The position numbers were made by a program, and so were the translations under genes. This document shows, piece after piece, positions 8,721 to 18,576 of a stretch of DNA of 64,000 bases (the first letter of the stretch is position 1; every line of letters begins with the position of its first letter). The DNA is from Pseudomonadaceae bacterium (GTDB lineage: Bacteria; Pseudomonadota; Gammaproteobacteria; Pseudomonadales; Azotimanducaceae), in contig JANSWO010000009.1 of NCBI GenBank assembly GCA_024743435.1, positions 154,614 to 218,613 on the forward strand, read 5' to 3'. The notes below the pieces were generated by a model that was given only the letters and a program-made list of their open reading frames with translations, made no database searches and had not been told where the DNA came from.

Positions 8721-9071
8721 CTACATGGTGTGGGTATGCCGATCCGACTGCAGTGCACCGGCCAAGTAGGTCTCAATCTTGTTACGAGCCAGGTCGTCCT
8801 GATCGTTGAATTGCACGCCAATACCAGCTGCGCGGTTGCCCTGCGCGCCCTTGGGCGTTACCCAGACCACTTTGCCAGCAACCGGTATCTTTTCTGGCTC
8901 ATCCATCAGGTTGAGCAGCATGAAGACTTCGTCGCCGAGGTCGTACTCTTTCTTGGTGGGGATGAACAGGCCGCCGTTTTTCACGAAGGGCATGTACGCG
9001 GCATACAGGACGGCTTTGTCCTTGATGGCTAAGCTGAGAATTCCGTTTCTGGCGCCGCGTTTAGCAGACAT
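8721..9071 (-). CDS. pilZ: Type IV pilus assembly protein PilZ
   Basis: About 116 residues, starting MSAKRGARNGILSLAIKD and very close to the classical PilZ of pseudomonads, including NLMDEPEKIPVAGKVVWVTP and NRAAGIGVQF. The frame extends 62 codons further upstream but that part does not resemble the family, so the internal ATG is preferred. Classical PilZ lacks the RxxxR arginines needed for c-di-GMP and acts instead with FimX and PilB in type IV pilus assembly; the arginine motif is likewise missing here. It lies between holB and tatD, the standard place for this gene. It implies that the organism makes type IV pili. Confidence 0.93.
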   Translation of the reverse strand: MSAKRGARNGILSLAIKDKAVLYAAYMPFVKNGGLFIPTKKEYDLGDEVFMLLNLMDEPEKIPVAGKVVWVTPKGAQGNRAAGIGVQFNDQDDLARNKIETYLAGALQSDRHTHTM

Positions 9072-9335
9072 CGATGTTGCTCGTTTGTGGATGACCGGGT
9101 CGTCGTGATCACCGGACGCAGGGCCAACCGTTTCAAGGCCTGGCCGCAAGGCAGTCGCAAGCCCATGAACTGCAATGAATAGGCCGTCGAGTTGCCACCT
9201 GCGCACACTCATGTTGCGCACGCGCACAATCACTGTCAATTCAGCACACGTCGACATTGGTGATACGGCGCACAGTTTGAGCGATTACTCGGGACAATGC
9301 CTGTGGGCTACAGCCCCGAGGGCGCAGCAGTCAAT

Positions 9336-10211
9336 TCAGATCTGCGCCCAGAGATGGCCGAGGCGCTCCAGAATCAACGTGCGATTCGGCGCATTCGACA
9401 TTTGCTCAAAGCGACGCATGCCCTGCAACTCGTCGGCAAAATTGAGTAACGCAGGCGTCGACAGCCCGGCAAACATGCCCTCGCCCGCCAAAGCAGAGCG
9501 CAGGTGTCGGTACCATCGCGCGAGAAGCAAATCGAGCTGTTGATCGGACCAGCCGGACACGACGCTCTGCAGCTTGCCACCGCCACGCAGTTCCGCCAGA
9601 TCCGTGCCGATCGGCCGCGCGCCATCATTAAAGGCATCCAGTACGTGCTCTGGCGCACCACCCAGCTCGAACAACAGGTCATCGATTGCCGCTTGCGGCA
9701 CGCCACGCTCCAACAGCCAGGGTGCCACGACATCGAAGCCGACACTAGCCACGCGCCAGACCTGCATGCGGGAGCGAATCGTTGGCAGCATTTGGGCCAG
9801 CGCGGATGTCGGAATGATGATGTGATTGTTTGGCGGCGGCTCCTCTAACGTCTTGAGCAAGGCATTGGCGGTGGCTTCGTTAAAGCGATCACCTTCGGTC
9901 AACACCAGCACCTTCCGGGGGGCATTCGACGGTCTATTCGCAACGAACTCAAGGGCGGAGCGCGCCTGCTCTACTTTGTAGACCTTCTTGCCACCTGGTT
10001 TTTCCCAACGCAGGTCCGGGTGTGCAAACTCATCATCGACACGGCCGAGAGGCAGGCCTAGAAGCTTCTCGGCGATACGCGCCGCCAAAACGCCCTGGCC
10101 CCAGCCGGACTGACCGGCAAGTATCAGCCCCTGGGGTAGCCGATCAGCGGCCAACGCGTCATCCAGCCGCCGCAGCAATGGCTCATGCCAGGGATCGATG
10201 GTAGTGCTCAA
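9336..10211 (-). CDS. holB: DNA polymerase III delta' subunit
   Basis: A 291-residue clamp-loader subunit of the AAA+ family. The P-loop region reads [10 protein letters not shown], a degenerate Walker A lacking the GKT/S lysine, as is usual for delta', which does not hydrolyse ATP. The SRC-like section appears as [10 protein letters not shown] and the sensor region as [21 protein letters not shown] cysteine zinc module seen in many homologues is absent or lost. It helps load the beta clamp at replication forks. Its ATG overlaps the tmk stop (ATGA), the usual tmk-holB arrangement. Confidence 0.92.
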   Translation of the reverse strand: MSTTIDPWHEPLLRRLDDALAADRLPQGLILAGQSGWGQGVLAARIAEKLLGLPLGRVDDEFAHPDLRWEKPGGKKVYKVEQARSALEFVANRPSNAPRKVLVLTEGDRFNEATANALLKTLEEPPPNNHIIIPTSALAQMLPTIRSRMQVWRVASVGFDVVAPWLLERGVPQAAIDDLLFELGGAPEHVLDAFNDGARPIGTDLAELRGGGKLQSVVSGWSDQQLDLLLARWYRHLRSALAGEGMFAGLSTPALLNFADELQGMRRFEQMSNAPNRTLILERLGHLWAQI

Positions 10212-10840
10212 GAGCGCGGCCCAAAGCGCGCAACGAAGGCATCCAGTCGCGTAGCGATATCCTGCTGCACGTCCGGCAACGGCTGGCTTGCATCGATCAG
10301 CTCATAGCGCTGATGTCGTTCGGCCAGGGTTCGATAGGTACTGCGAACCGACTCGAAGAACGCGCGCTGCTCACGCTCGAAGCGATCATGATCTCGCCCC
10401 TTAATTCGCTCAAACGCCACGTCGACCGCCAGATCCAGGTAGATGGTGAGATCCGGTTGCAGGTCGCCGTGCACAAGCGCTGCGAGCTGATCAATCTGAC
10501 TGATGTCCAGGCCGCGGCCACCGCCCTGATAGGCGTAGGTCGCATCGGTAAATCGATCACAGACCACCCAGTCGCCACGAGCCAACGCGGGCCGAATCAC
10601 CTGGTCCAGATGCTGAGCCCGAGATGCGAATACAAGCAGTAACTCGGTCAGGCTCGCCATGGGCTCTGCACGAACATCAAGAAGCAGCGTCCGAATGTCC
10701 TCCGCGAGCGGCGTGCCGCCGGGCTCGCGCGTGTGCACAACGGTCAGCCCCTTAGCGCGAAGCCGAGCAACCATCGCTTCCACATTGCTGGTTTTGCCAA
10801 CGCCCTCAGAGCCCTCAATCGTTATGAACGCGCCGTTCAT
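10208..10840 (-). CDS. tmk: Thymidylate kinase
   Basis: A 210-residue dTMP kinase. The P-loop GSEGVGKT occupies residues 10-17, the DR motif is in [20 protein letters not shown] and the lid contains the [13 protein letters not shown] arginine cluster. It phosphorylates dTMP to dTDP using ATP. It overlaps mltG upstream and holB downstream by 4 nt each, so mltG-tmk-holB is one coupled operon. Confidence 0.96.
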   Translation of the reverse strand: MNGAFITIEGSEGVGKTSNVEAMVARLRAKGLTVVHTREPGGTPLAEDIRTLLLDVRAEPMASLTELLLVFASRAQHLDQVIRPALARGDWVVCDRFTDATYAYQGGGRGLDISQIDQLAALVHGDLQPDLTIYLDLAVDVAFERIKGRDHDRFEREQRAFFESVRSTYRTLAERHQRYELIDASQPLPDVQQDIATRLDAFVARFGPRS

Positions 10841-11847
10841 GAGCCCGCACCTTGGCCCAACTGAAAACGCCGAACCGCGGCGTTGTGCTCGGCCAGGGTT
10901 GCCGAGAATTGGCTCGTGCCGTCTCCTCGAGCCACGAAATACAGGTAATCGCTGGGTTCAGGCCGGGCGCTCGCCACCAGGGCCGCTTTCGAACTGGCCG
11001 CAATGGGTGTCGGCGGCAGGCCTTTGTTCAGATACGTATTGTAGGGCGACGGCGCGCGCAGGTGCCTGCGGGTCAGATTGCCATCAAATTCCGCGCCCAG
11101 CCCGTAGATCACCGTCGGGTCCGTTTGCAGACGCATGTCCCGACGCAACCGATTAGCGAAGACGCCAGCGATCAGCGGTCGGTCCGCGGCCGCGGATGAT
11201 TCTTTTTCGACAATTGAGGCAAGCGTCAGTAGCTCATAGGGATCGGACAGCGGTAGGTCCGGGCTTCGCATTCGCCAGGCCTCATCGAGGTGACGCTGCA
11301 ATGCGGCGTGCGCAAGACGCAGCACATCGGCATCGCTATCCCCTAACTGATAACTGTACGTATCCGGGTAGAACAATCCTTCCGCATGGGCCTCTGACAG
11401 ATTCAGCGTCTGGCTTATCTGACCGACGGAGGCAATGGACTGAGCGAGTTTCGGTGCGCCGTGTAGCGCGGCCAGAATCTGGCGCAGATTCCAGCCTTCG
11501 ATCAGCGTGACCGAGTAGCGAATAACGTCACCCGCCACAAGTTTCGCCAGCAACGAGCGAGGCGACTCGACGGCATCAATTCGATATTCACCCGCTTTGA
11601 TGCGCCCGGCATCACCGGTGAAACGTCCATAGGCCAGCCAGATTTCGGGCCAATCGAGCTGACCTCTTGCCGCCAGTTCACTCGACACCCCGGCAAGCGT
11701 TGCGCCGGGCTCGACAACAATTTCGCCGCCATCGCCAAGCGGCTCATCCAACCAACGATCAGCCTGCCATAACAGCGCGATCGCAAGCGCGGCCGCAATG
11801 AGCGTTAGAAGCGTCGCGCCGAGGAGTACCTTACGCAGGACAGACAT
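10837..11847 (-). CDS. mltG: Endolytic murein transglycosylase MltG
   Basis: A 336-residue YceG-like protein. Residues about 5-27 form a single N-terminal membrane segment ([21 protein letters not shown]), followed by a LysM-like region and the catalytic domain. The catalytic glutamate is in [15 protein letters not shown] and the conserved end of the domain is [12 protein letters not shown] with [14 protein letters not shown]. MltG cuts nascent glycan strands next to the inner membrane and sets their length. It lies 33 bp downstream of fabF and overlaps tmk. Confidence 0.95.
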   Translation of the reverse strand: MSVLRKVLLGATLLTLIAAALAIALLWQADRWLDEPLGDGGEIVVEPGATLAGVSSELAARGQLDWPEIWLAYGRFTGDAGRIKAGEYRIDAVESPRSLLAKLVAGDVIRYSVTLIEGWNLRQILAALHGAPKLAQSIASVGQISQTLNLSEAHAEGLFYPDTYSYQLGDSDADVLRLAHAALQRHLDEAWRMRSPDLPLSDPYELLTLASIVEKESSAAADRPLIAGVFANRLRRDMRLQTDPTVIYGLGAEFDGNLTRRHLRAPSPYNTYLNKGLPPTPIAASSKAALVASARPEPSDYLYFVARGDGTSQFSATLAEHNAAVRRFQLGQGAGS

Positions 11848-11880
11848 GTAGCGAGACTCCTGACACTGCGCCCGGGCAGC

Positions 11881-13116
11881 TTATAGGGCTCGGAAAATCA
11901 GCGTACCGTTGGTGCCGCCGAAACCGTACGAATTGCTGAGTACCGTCTTCAACGGCATCTCGCGTGCGGTGTTTGGAACGTAATCCAGATCACAGCCTTC
12001 GCCTGGGTTGTCGATATTGATCGTCGGTGGCGACACCGCCTCATTCATCGCTTTGATGGTGAGAATGGCTTCCACCGAACCCGCCGCACCCAGCAGGTGA
12101 CCGATCATCGATTTGGAGGAATGCACCGGCACTTTGGTGTCGTCGCCAAACACGGATTTGATCGCAAGCGTTTCCGCGACATCACCCAGGGGTGTCGACG
12201 TGCCATGGGCGTTGATGTAGTCGATCTCGGATGGATCAATCTGTGCATCACGCAGCGCATTTCTCATCGATGCCGCTGCACCGCGGGCATCTTCCGGCGG
12301 GCTGGTGATGTGGTGTGCATCGCCGCTCATGCCAAAGCCGGTAAGCTCCGCGTAAATCTTGGCTCCACGCGCTTTTGCGCGCTCGTATTCTTCGAGCACG
12401 AGTACCCCCGCGCCCTCACCCAGAACAAAGCCATCGCGGTCCGCATCCCAAGGCCGGCTGGCTGCTGCCGGGTCATCGTTGCGCGTCGAGAGAGCTTTCA
12501 TGGAGGCAAATGCGGCGACCGTGATTGGCGATGTTGCGTACTCCGCGCCGCCGACAACCATCGCATCAGCATCACCGTGGGCAATCATGCGCGCGCCAAA
12601 ACCAATGTTGTGAGTGCCGGTGGTACACGCCGTCACGACCGCAATGTTTGGGCCGCGAAAACCGTAACGAATGGACAGGTTGCCAGCGATCATGTTGATC
12701 ACACAGCTCGGCACAAAGAACGGCGACACCCGGCGCGGGCCTCGCTCGACGAGCGTCGTATGCGTTTCTTCGATGGTATTGATGCCGCCAATGCCAGAGC
12801 CGATTGCGACGCCGATGCGATCACCGTCATCACCGTCGGCGGTCAAGCCCGCATCTTCCACGGCTTGAACGCCAGCCGCCATCCCATAGAGAACAAACGT
12901 ATCGTTGCGCCGAGCTTCTTTCTTGTCCATGTAGGGGGAAGAGTCGAAGTCTGCAACCGTCGCCGCAATCTTGACGGCGAAGTCTTCGGTGTCGAAATCG
13001 GTGATCGCTCGCACGCCCGACTGACCGGCCAGGGCAGACTGCCAGGAAGTATCAACCGTATTGCCGATAGGCGTGACGGCGCCCATTCCCGTTACTACTA
13101 CTCGTCGTCCGTTCAT
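11881..13116 (-). CDS. fabF: 3-oxoacyl-ACP synthase II
   Basis: A 411-residue condensing enzyme starting [16 protein letters not shown]. The longer open frame to 13203 has no family similarity. The catalytic cysteine is in [13 protein letters not shown] and the two histidines in [11 protein letters not shown] and [12 protein letters not shown], the Cys-His-His set of KAS I/II. It extends acyl-ACP by two carbons. It lies 413 bp downstream of acpP with a gap larger than usual for this pair. Confidence 0.96.
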   Translation of the reverse strand: MNGRRVVVTGMGAVTPIGNTVDTSWQSALAGQSGVRAITDFDTEDFAVKIAATVADFDSSPYMDKKEARRNDTFVLYGMAAGVQAVEDAGLTADGDDGDRIGVAIGSGIGGINTIEETHTTLVERGPRRVSPFFVPSCVINMIAGNLSIRYGFRGPNIAVVTACTTGTHNIGFGARMIAHGDADAMVVGGAEYATSPITVAAFASMKALSTRNDDPAAASRPWDADRDGFVLGEGAGVLVLEEYERAKARGAKIYAELTGFGMSGDAHHITSPPEDARGAAASMRNALRDAQIDPSEIDYINAHGTSTPLGDVAETLAIKSVFGDDTKVPVHSSKSMIGHLLGAAGSVEAILTIKAMNEAVSPPTINIDNPGEGCDLDYVPNTAREMPLKTVLSNSYGFGGTNGTLIFRAL

Positions 13117-13529
13117 GCTGGTGACTGCCCTCCCCGGCAAGCGTTGATCGATGGATATTCTACCTGCTTCTGAAGCAGAACTGATGCGGATCGCACAAGG
13201 CAAGACGCACGGCGAAAAGAGCGTGCGAACACAATCACCACGGCGCTGCTTTACAACGTCGGTTGTATCTGACCGGCTTGTTGGGACCGCCTCTGGACGA
13301 TACCAGAGGTGTTATCCGCTGCGTCCGCAGTGGGGATAGAACCGGCCCTTGCGAGTCTTCGATGCGGACTCTCAGCGCCGATTATTCAGCTTGGAGCACA
13401 GACGGAGTAGCGTGCTGTGTTTGCCTATTTGCTAGAGCAAACCGATTGCCACGCTCTCCGCTGTCGCTCTCACGCGCTCGCTATTCTCAGCTGCGAGCAC
13501 GAGCGCGAGGACTGTAGCTTAGCGAGGAG
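13117..13529. other. 413-bp acpP-fabF intergenic region
   Basis: No convincing reading frame is present. The region contains a CCTCTGG/CCAGAGG stem with a 6-nt loop (13290-13309), without a U-tract. It lies between two genes that are normally close together, so a partial attenuator that lets acpP be made in large excess over fabF, or a separate fabF promoter, is possible. I see no clear sigma-70 hexamers. Confidence 0.4.
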
Positions 13530-13763
13530 CTACTGGTGAGCGAGGATGTAGTCGATGGCCTCTTTGACCGTCGTAATCTTCTCCGCTTCTTCGTCGGGAA
13601 TTTCGGTTTCGAACTCTTCTTCAAGAGCCATGACCAACTCGACGGTATCCAGAGAATCAGCACCCAAATCCTCGACGAAGGACGCCGATTCTTTGACTTC
13701 GTCTTCTTTCACGCCAAGCTGCTCACAAATCAGCTTCTTAACGCGTTCTTCAACACTACTCAT
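13530..13763 (-). CDS. acpP: Acyl carrier protein
   Basis: A 77-residue acidic four-helix protein starting [18 protein letters not shown]. The phosphopantetheine attachment serine is in [20 protein letters not shown]. It carries the growing acyl chain for Fab enzymes, PlsX and lipid A synthesis. The AT-rich stretch upstream (13960-14000), unusual for this window, probably holds its promoter. Confidence 0.97.
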   Translation of the reverse strand: MSSVEERVKKLICEQLGVKEDEVKESASFVEDLGADSLDTVELVMALEEEFETEIPDEEAEKITTVKEAIDYILAHQ

Positions 13764-14014
13764 GCTTGGATTAACTCCCAAGTTGTTTCCAGGGTGCAGG
13801 GCGCGGCGCATTCTAACCACACTCGGTGGAATATCAAGGCTTGCCAAGTAGCCAGACACCTTAACCCGCGCGCGCGGGGCTTTGTCATGCACCAGCGCTA
13901 CGCCAGAGAAGGCGGGCGACGAACAACGCCTCCCCACCAACACACGGCCTTGTTTTTAACTGCAACGATACATGAAATTATCTTTACATAACAAACGGTT
14001 AGGGTATTTTAGCC

Positions 14015-14059
14015 CATGCTCTTTTAACTCATGTTCTTCTAACTCATGTAAAGACCGCC
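14015..14059 (-). repeat. 15-bp repeat across the fabG stop codon
   Basis: Read on the minus strand, ATGAGTTAGAAGAAC, ATGAGTTAAAAGAGC and a diverged third unit follow one another at the 3' end of fabG. The first unit holds the fabG stop and the following ones put two more stop codons in the same frame. It looks like a local slippage duplication of the gene end. Confidence 0.7.
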
Positions 14060-14788
14060 ATTGACGGCAATCGTTTCACCGGTGATGTAGCCCGCACTGT
14101 CACTGGCGAGAAAACTCACCACAGCCGCAACCTCCGCTGGGGCTGCCATCCGGCCAAGCGCCACTCGCTCCAGCATCGCACTGCGCTGATCGTCGGTGAG
14201 GGCGTCCGTCATATCCGTATCGACGAAGCCAGGTGCCACCGCATTGACCGTGATATTGCGCGAACCTAACTCTGCTGCCAGTGAGCGAGTGAAGCCTTCC
14301 ATGCCAGCCTTCGAGGCGACGTAGTTGCTTTGGCCAGGATTGCCCATCTGAGCGACCACAGAGCTCACATTGATCACACGCCCCCAGCGACTCTTCATCA
14401 TGGCTCTCAGCAGAGGCTTGGTCAGGCGATACACGCTGGTTAAGTTGGTATCGATAACCGATGTCCATTCATCGTCGGACATGCGCAACATGAGGTTATC
14501 CCGGGTCACGCCAGCGTTGTGCACGACAACAGCTGGGTGGCCATGGTCCTGCTGCAGTTGCTTAACGGCGGCTTCGATGCTGGCCGGGTCGTCCACCCGC
14601 AACACCATGCCAGCGCCGTTGTCAGCCAGCCGCTCGCTGATCGCATCGGCGCCTGACGCCGAGGTTGCGGTGCCGACAACGTAAAAGCCATCGTTCACCA
14701 ATGCGGCAGCGATCTCAACGCCGATACCTCGGCTGGCTCCGGTGACCAGAGCAATTTTCTTTTCGTCAGTCGAATCCATTGAAGCCAC
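14039..14788 (-). CDS. fabG: 3-oxoacyl-ACP reductase
   Basis: A 249-residue short-chain dehydrogenase. The NADPH-binding TGASRGIG motif is near residues 17-24, NAG is in VVHNAGVTRDNL, and the catalytic serine, tyrosine and lysine are in INVSSVVAQMG and YVASKAG. The NITVNAVAPGFVDTDMT section is typical of FabG. The GTG at 14788 is chosen because AAGGAA lies 5 nt upstream; the ATG three codons later is too far from it. It reduces 3-oxoacyl-ACP in the elongation cycle and follows fabD by 9 bp. Confidence 0.96.
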   Translation of the reverse strand: MASMDSTDEKKIALVTGASRGIGVEIAAALVNDGFYVVGTATSASGADAISERLADNGAGMVLRVDDPASIEAAVKQLQQDHGHPAVVVHNAGVTRDNLMLRMSDDEWTSVIDTNLTSVYRLTKPLLRAMMKSRWGRVINVSSVVAQMGNPGQSNYVASKAGMEGFTRSLAAELGSRNITVNAVAPGFVDTDMTDALTDDQRSAMLERVALGRMAAPAEVAAVVSFLASDSAGYITGETIAVNGGLYMS

Positions 14789-14797
14789 GAGTATTCC

Positions 14798-15730
14798 TTA
14801 ATCAGCCAGGGCGGACGCGAGCGATGCACTATCGTTCACAGCCCGCCCGGTCAGTTGCTTGTTGATACGTCGGGCCAGGCCGGTGAGCACTTTACCGGGG
14901 CCACACTCGATGAAGGTGTCGGCACCGGCATCAGCCAGGGTTGTGACGCATTGCGTCCAGCGCACCGGCTGCGACAACTGAGCAACCAGCTTGGCGCGTA
15001 GCTCATCCGGGTTAGCAGCCGCGACAGCATCGACGTTATGAACAACCGGCACCGTGGGCATCGCCACCGCCACGCCCGCCAGTTCCTCAGCGAGCGCGTC
15101 AGCGGCACTGTTCATTAGGGCGCAATGTGAAGGCACACTGACCGCCAACGGCATCGCCTTGCGCGCGCCCGCGTCTTTGCAGGCGGCAATCGCTGCATCA
15201 ACGGCGGCCGCGGCCCCGGCAATCACAATCTGACCCGGGGAGTTGTAGTTGGCAGCGGAAACGACGCCATCGACACCTGCGCAACACGCCTCCACTTCCG
15301 CGTCCTCGAGGCCAAGGATCGCGGCCATCGCGCCCTCACCAGCGGGCACCGATTGCTGCATCAGCTCGCCGCGACGACGAACGAGCCGCAACGCATCGGC
15401 GAATTCCAGACTGCCTGCACAAACCAGCGCCGAGTACTCTCCAAGCGAATGTCCGGCCATGCCCGAGGGGGTAGCTCCGCCCTCTGCAAGCCAGGCGCGG
15501 TAGAGCGCAACACTCGTCGCCAGCAGAGCGGGTTGTGTCGTTTCGGTGCTGTTCAACGCCGACTCAGGCCCAGCAGCGATCACATCGGATAGAGCGAACC
15601 CTAACGCCTCATCAGCCTCAGCGAGCGTATCGCGCGCAGCTGCGCTCGTCGCAATGATGTCGTCGAGCATGCCCAGCGACTGAGAACCCTGACCGGGAAA
15701 GACAAATGCAGTAGCCAAGTTTGACCTCAC
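14798..15730 (-). CDS. fabD: Malonyl-CoA:ACP transacylase
   Basis: A 310-residue transacylase with FVFPGQGSQS near the start, the active serine in GHSLGEYSAL, the malonate-binding arginine in LRLVRRRGELMQ and the catalytic histidine in VPSHCALM. It loads malonyl groups on ACP. The frame opens with GTG at 15730, but a TTG four codons later (15718) has GAGG six nt upstream and gives MATAFVFPGQGSQ, which matches the family start better; that start is likely. It follows plsX by 61 bp, where fabH would be expected. Confidence 0.95.
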   Translation of the reverse strand: MRSNLATAFVFPGQGSQSLGMLDDIIATSAAARDTLAEADEALGFALSDVIAAGPESALNSTETTQPALLATSVALYRAWLAEGGATPSGMAGHSLGEYSALVCAGSLEFADALRLVRRRGELMQQSVPAGEGAMAAILGLEDAEVEACCAGVDGVVSAANYNSPGQIVIAGAAAAVDAAIAACKDAGARKAMPLAVSVPSHCALMNSAADALAEELAGVAVAMPTVPVVHNVDAVAAANPDELRAKLVAQLSQPVRWTQCVTTLADAGADTFIECGPGKVLTGLARRINKQLTGRAVNDSASLASALAD

Positions 15731-15791
15731 TTTGTAGTTGTTGTGTGTGCAGGCCGAACCCCAGGACTCGAGCCTCTGGTGCCGCCGGACG

Positions 15792-16787
15792 CTAGTCAGA
15801 ACGCGTTAACGCCCGTTCGCAGCGAGCAGGCACATCGGTTGCGACCGCCATAATGGCCTGCCGCAGCGCCTCGGTGAACCCTTTCTCGCTCGTGCTGCCA
15901 TGGCTCTTAACCACCACGTGCTTAAGGCCGACAAAAAACGCCCCATTGTAGCCGTCCGGGTCAATCTCGCTCGCCAATTGCCTGGCCGAGCCGCGCAGCA
16001 GCCAAAGACCAAGCTTCTCGAGCAGCGACATCTGCGACATTGTCTGGCGCAGCAGATGGGCAATCATGGACGCGGTGCCTTCAATGGATTTCAGCGCGAC
16101 ATTGCCGGTGAGCCCATCGCACACAACGACATCGGCAACGCCATCGAACAGCCGATTGGCTTCAACGAAACCTATGTAACCGTCGCCAAACTGCTCGACA
16201 AATCGCTCTGCTGCCTGGGCGAGTACATCCGGTCCCTTGCCAGCCTCTTCACCAATGTTGAGAAGGCCTATGCTCGGCTGGGCAATGCCACTGCAAGCGC
16301 TTGCGAGCACGCCGCCACACAACCCGAATTCCAGCAACTGGGATGCATCACAGTCAATGTTTGCCCCGAGATCCAGAAGCCATGCAGACCCCGATTTCGT
16401 TGGTAGCAACTTGGCAATCGCCGGACGAGAGATGCCGTCGATCGTGCCCAGACGCATTCGCGCCAACGCCATCAACGGCGCCGTCGGGCCAGCACTCACC
16501 ATGGCATCACCCTCGCCGGCCGCCAGCCGCGCAAGCGCGATGTTCATGGAGGAATCCGGTTTCCGTCGCAACGCCGTCGACAGGGAATCGTTGTCATCGA
16601 CGACGGTTGCGGCAGCAACAATGGCCATTTGCGGTGCAAGCTCGCATCCGGCCAGCTCATCGGGCAGACCCACCAGACTCAAACGCAGCTCTGCCGGCAG
16701 GTCTGGCCCGGCTAAAAGCGCATGACAAGCTCGCACTACCCCGGCAGCGCCAAGGTCTCCGCCCATAGCATCAATGATCAGGTGCAT
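15792..16787 (-). CDS. plsX: Phosphate acyltransferase PlsX
   Basis: A 331-residue PlsX with the N-terminal IIDAMGGDLG motif, the NIGEEAGKG section and the VVCDGLTGNVALKSIEGTA region typical of the family. It turns acyl-ACP into acyl-phosphate for PlsY in phospholipid synthesis. It is preceded by a terminator after rpmF (16799-16837). It is followed directly by fabD instead of fabH. Confidence 0.95.
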   Translation of the reverse strand: MHLIIDAMGGDLGAAGVVRACHALLAGPDLPAELRLSLVGLPDELAGCELAPQMAIVAAATVVDDNDSLSTALRRKPDSSMNIALARLAAGEGDAMVSAGPTAPLMALARMRLGTIDGISRPAIAKLLPTKSGSAWLLDLGANIDCDASQLLEFGLCGGVLASACSGIAQPSIGLLNIGEEAGKGPDVLAQAAERFVEQFGDGYIGFVEANRLFDGVADVVVCDGLTGNVALKSIEGTASMIAHLLRQTMSQMSLLEKLGLWLLRGSARQLASEIDPDGYNGAFFVGLKHVVVKSHGSTSEKGFTEALRQAIMAVATDVPARCERALTRSD

Positions 16788-16798
16788 AAAACGCAGCC

Positions 16799-16837
16799 AG
16801 CAAAAAGCCCGGCGCCGGTTCCCCAGCGTCGGGCTTG
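16799..16837 (-). terminator. Terminator between rpmF and plsX
   Basis: Minus-strand stem AAGCCCGACGC / GCGCCGGGCTT (11 bp with one G-U pair, 16805-16836) followed by TTTTT. It would end or attenuate yceD-rpmF transcription before plsX. Confidence 0.8.
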
Positions 16838-16901
16838 ATCGATTACCTCAGCAGCAACGTACGCAGACGACAGAGTTAGACCTCCGTGTCGCGGGTTGGT
16901 A

Positions 16902-17078
16902 TCAGTCGTTCTTGAAAACGACTTGCTTGCCCTTGTAGAAACCATCGGCCGTAACATGATGACGAAGATGCGTCTCACCGGTCGTCGGGTCAATAGAGCG
17001 GGTGGCAGCCGTCAGTGAATCGTGGCTACGGCGGTTGCCGCGACGACGACGGGTGACTTTGTTCTTCTGTACAGCCAT
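16902..17078 (-). CDS. rpmF: 50S ribosomal protein L32
   Basis: A 58-residue basic protein starting [20 protein letters not shown], the standard L32 N-terminus, with [19 protein letters not shown] at the end. The open frame upstream of this ATG is not family-like. It lacks the four zinc cysteines found in some L32 forms, as in other gammaproteobacteria. It follows yceD by 126 bp. Confidence 0.97.
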   Translation of the reverse strand: MAVQKNKVTRRRRGNRRSHDSLTAATRSIDPTTGETHLRHHVTADGFYKGKQVVFKND

Positions 17079-17204
17079 GTCAGTTCCTGGCGAGCAATTT
17101 GGGTGGTGGCAACGCAGTATCGGACCGGGGCCCAATTTGCGAGGCGCGAAGTCTACCAGCATGGGCAGAGGATTCAATTGCCTTTGTACACATGGCCCAG
17201 CAGT

Positions 17205-17756
17205 TCAAGCGCCAGGCGAGTCGTCAGTATCACTCTTGAGCTGCGCGAGCACCGAAAACGGAGATTCCGACTCTTCATCGGCAGTAAGAGGCTCCGCTGC
17301 TGCTGGATCCACATAAACCAGAGGCGGCATGCGTGGGCACTGATCGTCACCACACCGATCGACCGGCAGTGCCAGCAACAGCTCGTCTTCGATCAGCTCG
17401 GAGGCCAGCAGTTCGCCCGCATCCGCCATGATGACGTCACTGCGTTTACCCACCTGAATAGCCGCGGCTTCGGTATCGACAATCACAGCATCCAGCGATG
17501 CTTCTATCACTTGAGCCACCGGCTCCAAACAGCGCTGGCATTCGAGCGCCAGCTCGATGGATACCGTACCGCGGACGCGACACTGGCCGTGCTCATCCAT
17601 GCGAAAACTCGCCTCGACATGGGCAGGTGAACCCAGCTGCGCGGCATCCGCGAGCCGGGACAAGGCCGCTGCGGCCACCCGAATCTCCAGATCAGCTTCG
17701 CGCCGGGCAAGGGCCCTGAACTCCAGATTCTGATCACCAACGCTCGCCGACACCAT
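17205..17756 (-). CDS. yceD: YceD (DUF177) family protein
   Basis: A 183-residue DUF177 protein with the conserved CQRC motif (ELALECQRCLEPVAQ) and a C-terminal CGDDQCPRMPPLVYVDP. Family members are linked with 23S rRNA accumulation and ribosome assembly. It lies upstream of rpmF, as in most bacteria, and is divergent from maf across 153 bp. Confidence 0.92.
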   Translation of the reverse strand: MVSASVGDQNLEFRALARREADLEIRVAAAALSRLADAAQLGSPAHVEASFRMDEHGQCRVRGTVSIELALECQRCLEPVAQVIEASLDAVIVDTEAAAIQVGKRSDVIMADAGELLASELIEDELLLALPVDRCGDDQCPRMPPLVYVDPAAAEPLTADEESESPFSVLAQLKSDTDDSPGA

Positions 17757-17909
17757 CCTCTCCCTGCGCCATCAGCGCGCAACTACGAACCGAGCGACAT
17801 ACCCGGAGTATCAAACTGACCACGATGAAAACACCGAACACCCCGCGAGGACAAACCAACAGACGGTGCACCTGTGGGCAAAACGCCTGTCATCCTGCAG
17901 ACTGACTCA

Positions 17910-18485
17910 ATGAACCTCATTCTTGCCTCATCTTCCGTCTACCGAAGGCAGCTACTCGAGCGCCTGGCGATACCGTTTTCCTGCCACTCACCGAATATCG
18001 ATGAGTCCAGAAAACCCGGAGAGACGCCAATCGATCTGGTCACACGCCTGGCCAGGGAAAAAGCCGCAGCAGTACGGGCCACCCAGGCTGATGCTGTAAT
18101 CATCGCTTCCGACCAGCTGGCCCACAACGACGGCGACGTGCTGGGCAAAGCAGGCACCATCGAGGCTGCGTGCGATCAGCTCGCGCGCCTGTCAGGGCGA
18201 GAAGTCGAGTTTCTTACTAGCTTGCATGTCAGCGATGCTGGCGGCGAAAGCGTCGCACACGTGGATACGACTCTGGTCCACTTCAGGCATCTCACGAGCA
18301 AGGAGATTAGCCGCTATGTCGAGCTGGAAATGCCGCTGGACTGCGCCGGCTCCTTCAAAAGCGAAGGCCTTGGTTGCACACTGTTCGAACGCGTCGACAA
18401 CCGCGACCCTACCGCGCTCATTGGTCTACCGCTGATCGCAACCGCCAGCGCGCTACGCCGTTTCGGCATCGACCCCCTTCTCTGA
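17910..18485 (+). CDS. Maf-family nucleotide pyrophosphatase (YceF type)
   Basis: A 191-residue Maf protein. MNLILASSSVYRRQLLERL is the family start, so the ATG at 17910 is preferred over a GTG at 17874. The SSSxxR nucleotide-binding motif, ESRKPGETP, and IIASDQLA with the catalytic aspartate are visible. Divergence from yceD-rpmF matches E. coli yceF, whose product prefers m7GTP. Substrate preference is inferred from context. Confidence 0.92.
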   Translation: MNLILASSSVYRRQLLERLAIPFSCHSPNIDESRKPGETPIDLVTRLAREKAAAVRATQADAVIIASDQLAHNDGDVLGKAGTIEAACDQLARLSGREVEFLTSLHVSDAGGESVAHVDTTLVHFRHLTSKEISRYVELEMPLDCAGSFKSEGLGCTLFERVDNRDPTALIGLPLIATASALRRFGIDPLL

Positions 18486-18576
18486 TCAAGCGCCTGCGGC
18501 GACTAAAAAGCCGGCGGCCGTTAGAAAGCCCGCGGCGAGAAATCAAAAGCCCACGCCCGGCTAAAGCTCTAGCCGA

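Noticed and set aside
9901..10211. Walker A loss in HolB as a sign of a broken gene
   Set aside because: A degenerate P-loop is normal for the delta' subunit, which does not hydrolyse ATP.
12097..13173. 358-codon plus-strand frame opposite fabF
   Set aside because: It mirrors the codon pattern of fabF and has no family features; an antisense shadow.
18503..18575. Three AAAGCC-plus-GC blocks between maf and rluC as a terminator array
   Set aside because: The blocks are irregular in spacing and only a 6-bp stem (CGGCTA/TAGCCG) can be drawn; too weak to call.
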